From positions 930,001 through 994,000 of the forward strand of contig NZ_LBGV01000001.1 of assembly GCF_001274635.1 (NCBI RefSeq): DNA of 64,000 nt, in the 5' to 3' direction. Numbering within the stretch: the stretch's first letter is position 1; each line of letters begins with the position of its first letter. Of the stretch, positions 63,138-64,000 are shown piece by piece. The position numbers and the translations under genes were made by a program. The DNA is from Persicobacter sp. CCB-QB2. GTDB lineage: Bacteria; Bacteroidota; Bacteroidia; Cytophagales; Cyclobacteriaceae. The notes below the pieces were generated by a model. The model was given only the letters and a program-made list of their open reading frames with translations. It was not told where the DNA came from and ran no database searches.

Positions 63138-64000
63138 TAAATATTTGTTAATAGGTGGATTGCTTTTCTTAAGCAATTCCCTTTGGGCGCAGGATAAGGA
63201 TACTACGGCTTTGCCCGGATTGCTGAACCTTCAGAAAGCCATTGAAGTAGCCCTGGTGAATAATTATGATTTGAAGATTGCTCAGAATCAATTGAAGCAG
63301 TCTGAAAATAGTGCCACAGCCGGAAATGCAGGATTGCTACCTTCTCTTACCGCAAACGGTGGAACGGAGTACTCAGTGAATGACACCGAGATGCAGTTTG
63401 TCAATATGGGTGAAACCCCTTCGGCAGGAGAAGTGATCAATATTGACGGGGCGGAAACACTGACTTATAATGGGAATGTCCGGATGGATTATACCTTATT
63501 TGATGGATTTGGAAATGTGTATACTTATAAAAAGCTGAAGGATGCCAATGACCTGCAACAGACCTTATTTCGACAGCAAATGGAAATGACGATTTTTCAG
63601 GTGGCTCAGCAGTATTATGAGGTGGCCCGTAGTCAGCAAAATTGGCATCTGGCCAAGAGCTCTTTAGCGATATCCAAAGACCGGTATGTGCGGGCGGTAG
63701 ATCAGAAAGCTTTTGGGCAGGCGAATCAATTGGATTTGTTAAATGCAGAGGTAGATATGAATTCGGATTCCACGGCATTATTGCAGGCTGAACAACAGTT
63801 TGTGATGGCAGTGAAGGATTTGAATGTGATTCTGGGGGTGGCGGTTCAGGAGACTTTTGAAGTGGATGATCAGATTGCCTTCCGGGAAGATATCAATATG
63901 GAGGATGTGCTGGCCAATACGATGACGAATAATGCTGCTTTGGTCACGCAACAAAAGCAGGAGGGCATTAGCGAATGGGATATGAAGATTACCAAAGCCA
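63127..64000 (+). CDS. TolC family outer-membrane channel (3' end cut by window)
   Basis: At least 291 residues of an outer-membrane efflux protein; the frame is open at the window end. Signal peptide MKINKYLLIGGLLFLSNSLWAQ, then LNLQKAIEVALVNNYDLKIA, GLLPSLTANGG and long helices (QVAQQYYEVARSQQNWHLAK, RYVRAVDQKAFGQANQLDLL). It completes the tripartite pump encoded upstream. Confidence 0.92.
   Translation, partial: MKINKYLLIGGLLFLSNSLWAQDKDTTALPGLLNLQKAIEVALVNNYDLKIAQNQLKQSENSATAGNAGLLPSLTANGGTEYSVNDTEMQFVNMGETPSAGEVINIDGAETLTYNGNVRMDYTLFDGFGNVYTYKKLKDANDLQQTLFRQQMEMTIFQVAQQYYEVARSQQNWHLAKSSLAISKDRYVRAVDQKAFGQANQLDLLNAEVDMNSDSTALLQAEQQFVMAVKDLNVILGVAVQETFEVDDQIAFREDINMEDVLANTMTNNAALVTQQKQEGISEWDMKITKA

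Noticed and set aside
1-64000. tRNA, rRNA, integrase, transposase or phage genes
   Set aside because: None recognised by eye. A covariance search would settle the tRNA question; no att-like duplication was seen.

Overview
The window reads as a chromosome segment of a free-living, probably marine or surface-associated member of the Bacteroidota, most likely Cytophagales. The grounds are a SusD/RagB lipoprotein, a TonB-dependent receptor paired with a DUF4249 lipoprotein, a PUR-type nucleic-acid-binding protein, a Nif3/zinc-ribbon pair, LpxK, a PL7 alginate lyase and AT-rich leaders with a TAnnTTTG-type box. I see no rRNA, tRNA, CRISPR array or complete insertion sequence.

Layout. 1-6.4 kb: end of a SusC/D-type nutrient-uptake locus, a nitroreductase, and a TonB receptor/DUF4249 pair. 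6.4-19.4 kb: housekeeping and stress genes (two small enzymes, a hybrid histidine kinase, 3-hydroxyacyl-CoA dehydrogenase, a lipoprotein M1 aminopeptidase, two thioredoxin-fold proteins, a DUF92 membrane protein, a PUR-HTH protein, a TonB protein). 19.7-35.7 kb: an eight-haem cytochrome with HEAT and TPR repeats, hydrolases, TPR proteins, Nif3 with its zinc-ribbon partner, LpxK with a porin, a D-2-hydroxyacid dehydrogenase, a PAS histidine kinase and a methyltransferase. 36.3-43 kb: a complete ebo operon (eboABCDEF, minus strand), an isoprenoid/sugar-phosphate-cyclase cluster tied in other bacteria to metabolite traffic. 44-46.6 kb: a dihaem cytochrome and a parallel beta-helix lipoprotein of the SO2930-type pair. 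46.8-58 kb: 4'-phosphopantetheinyl transferase, an orphan AT-rich gene, a PL7 alginate lyase with two carbohydrate-binding modules, and a 2409-residue one-module reducing polyketide synthase (KS-AT-DH-ER-KR-ACP-TE). 58.8-64 kb: a divergent RND efflux system (fusion protein, permease, TolC), open at the window end.

Two things cut across the gene list. First, intergenic DNA from 5.9 to 43.3 kb is seeded with about ten copies of a ~221-bp element with inverted ends (5' TTAARCCGAATTATTCA). I call it R1. It looks like a MITE, and several copies end exactly on stop codons. A second, shorter repeat (R2, ~125 bp) occurs three times. Second, four conserved genes (nitroreductase, eboB, eboC, alginate lyase) are each broken by the apparent loss of one base in a G/C run of four or five. 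This shared signature points to homopolymer under-calling, or else to slippage, rather than independent gene decay, so the corrected gene bounds are given.

A GC-rich ~120-nt stretch at 35.8-35.95 kb folds into several strong hairpins and is a candidate structured RNA or mobile DNA element.
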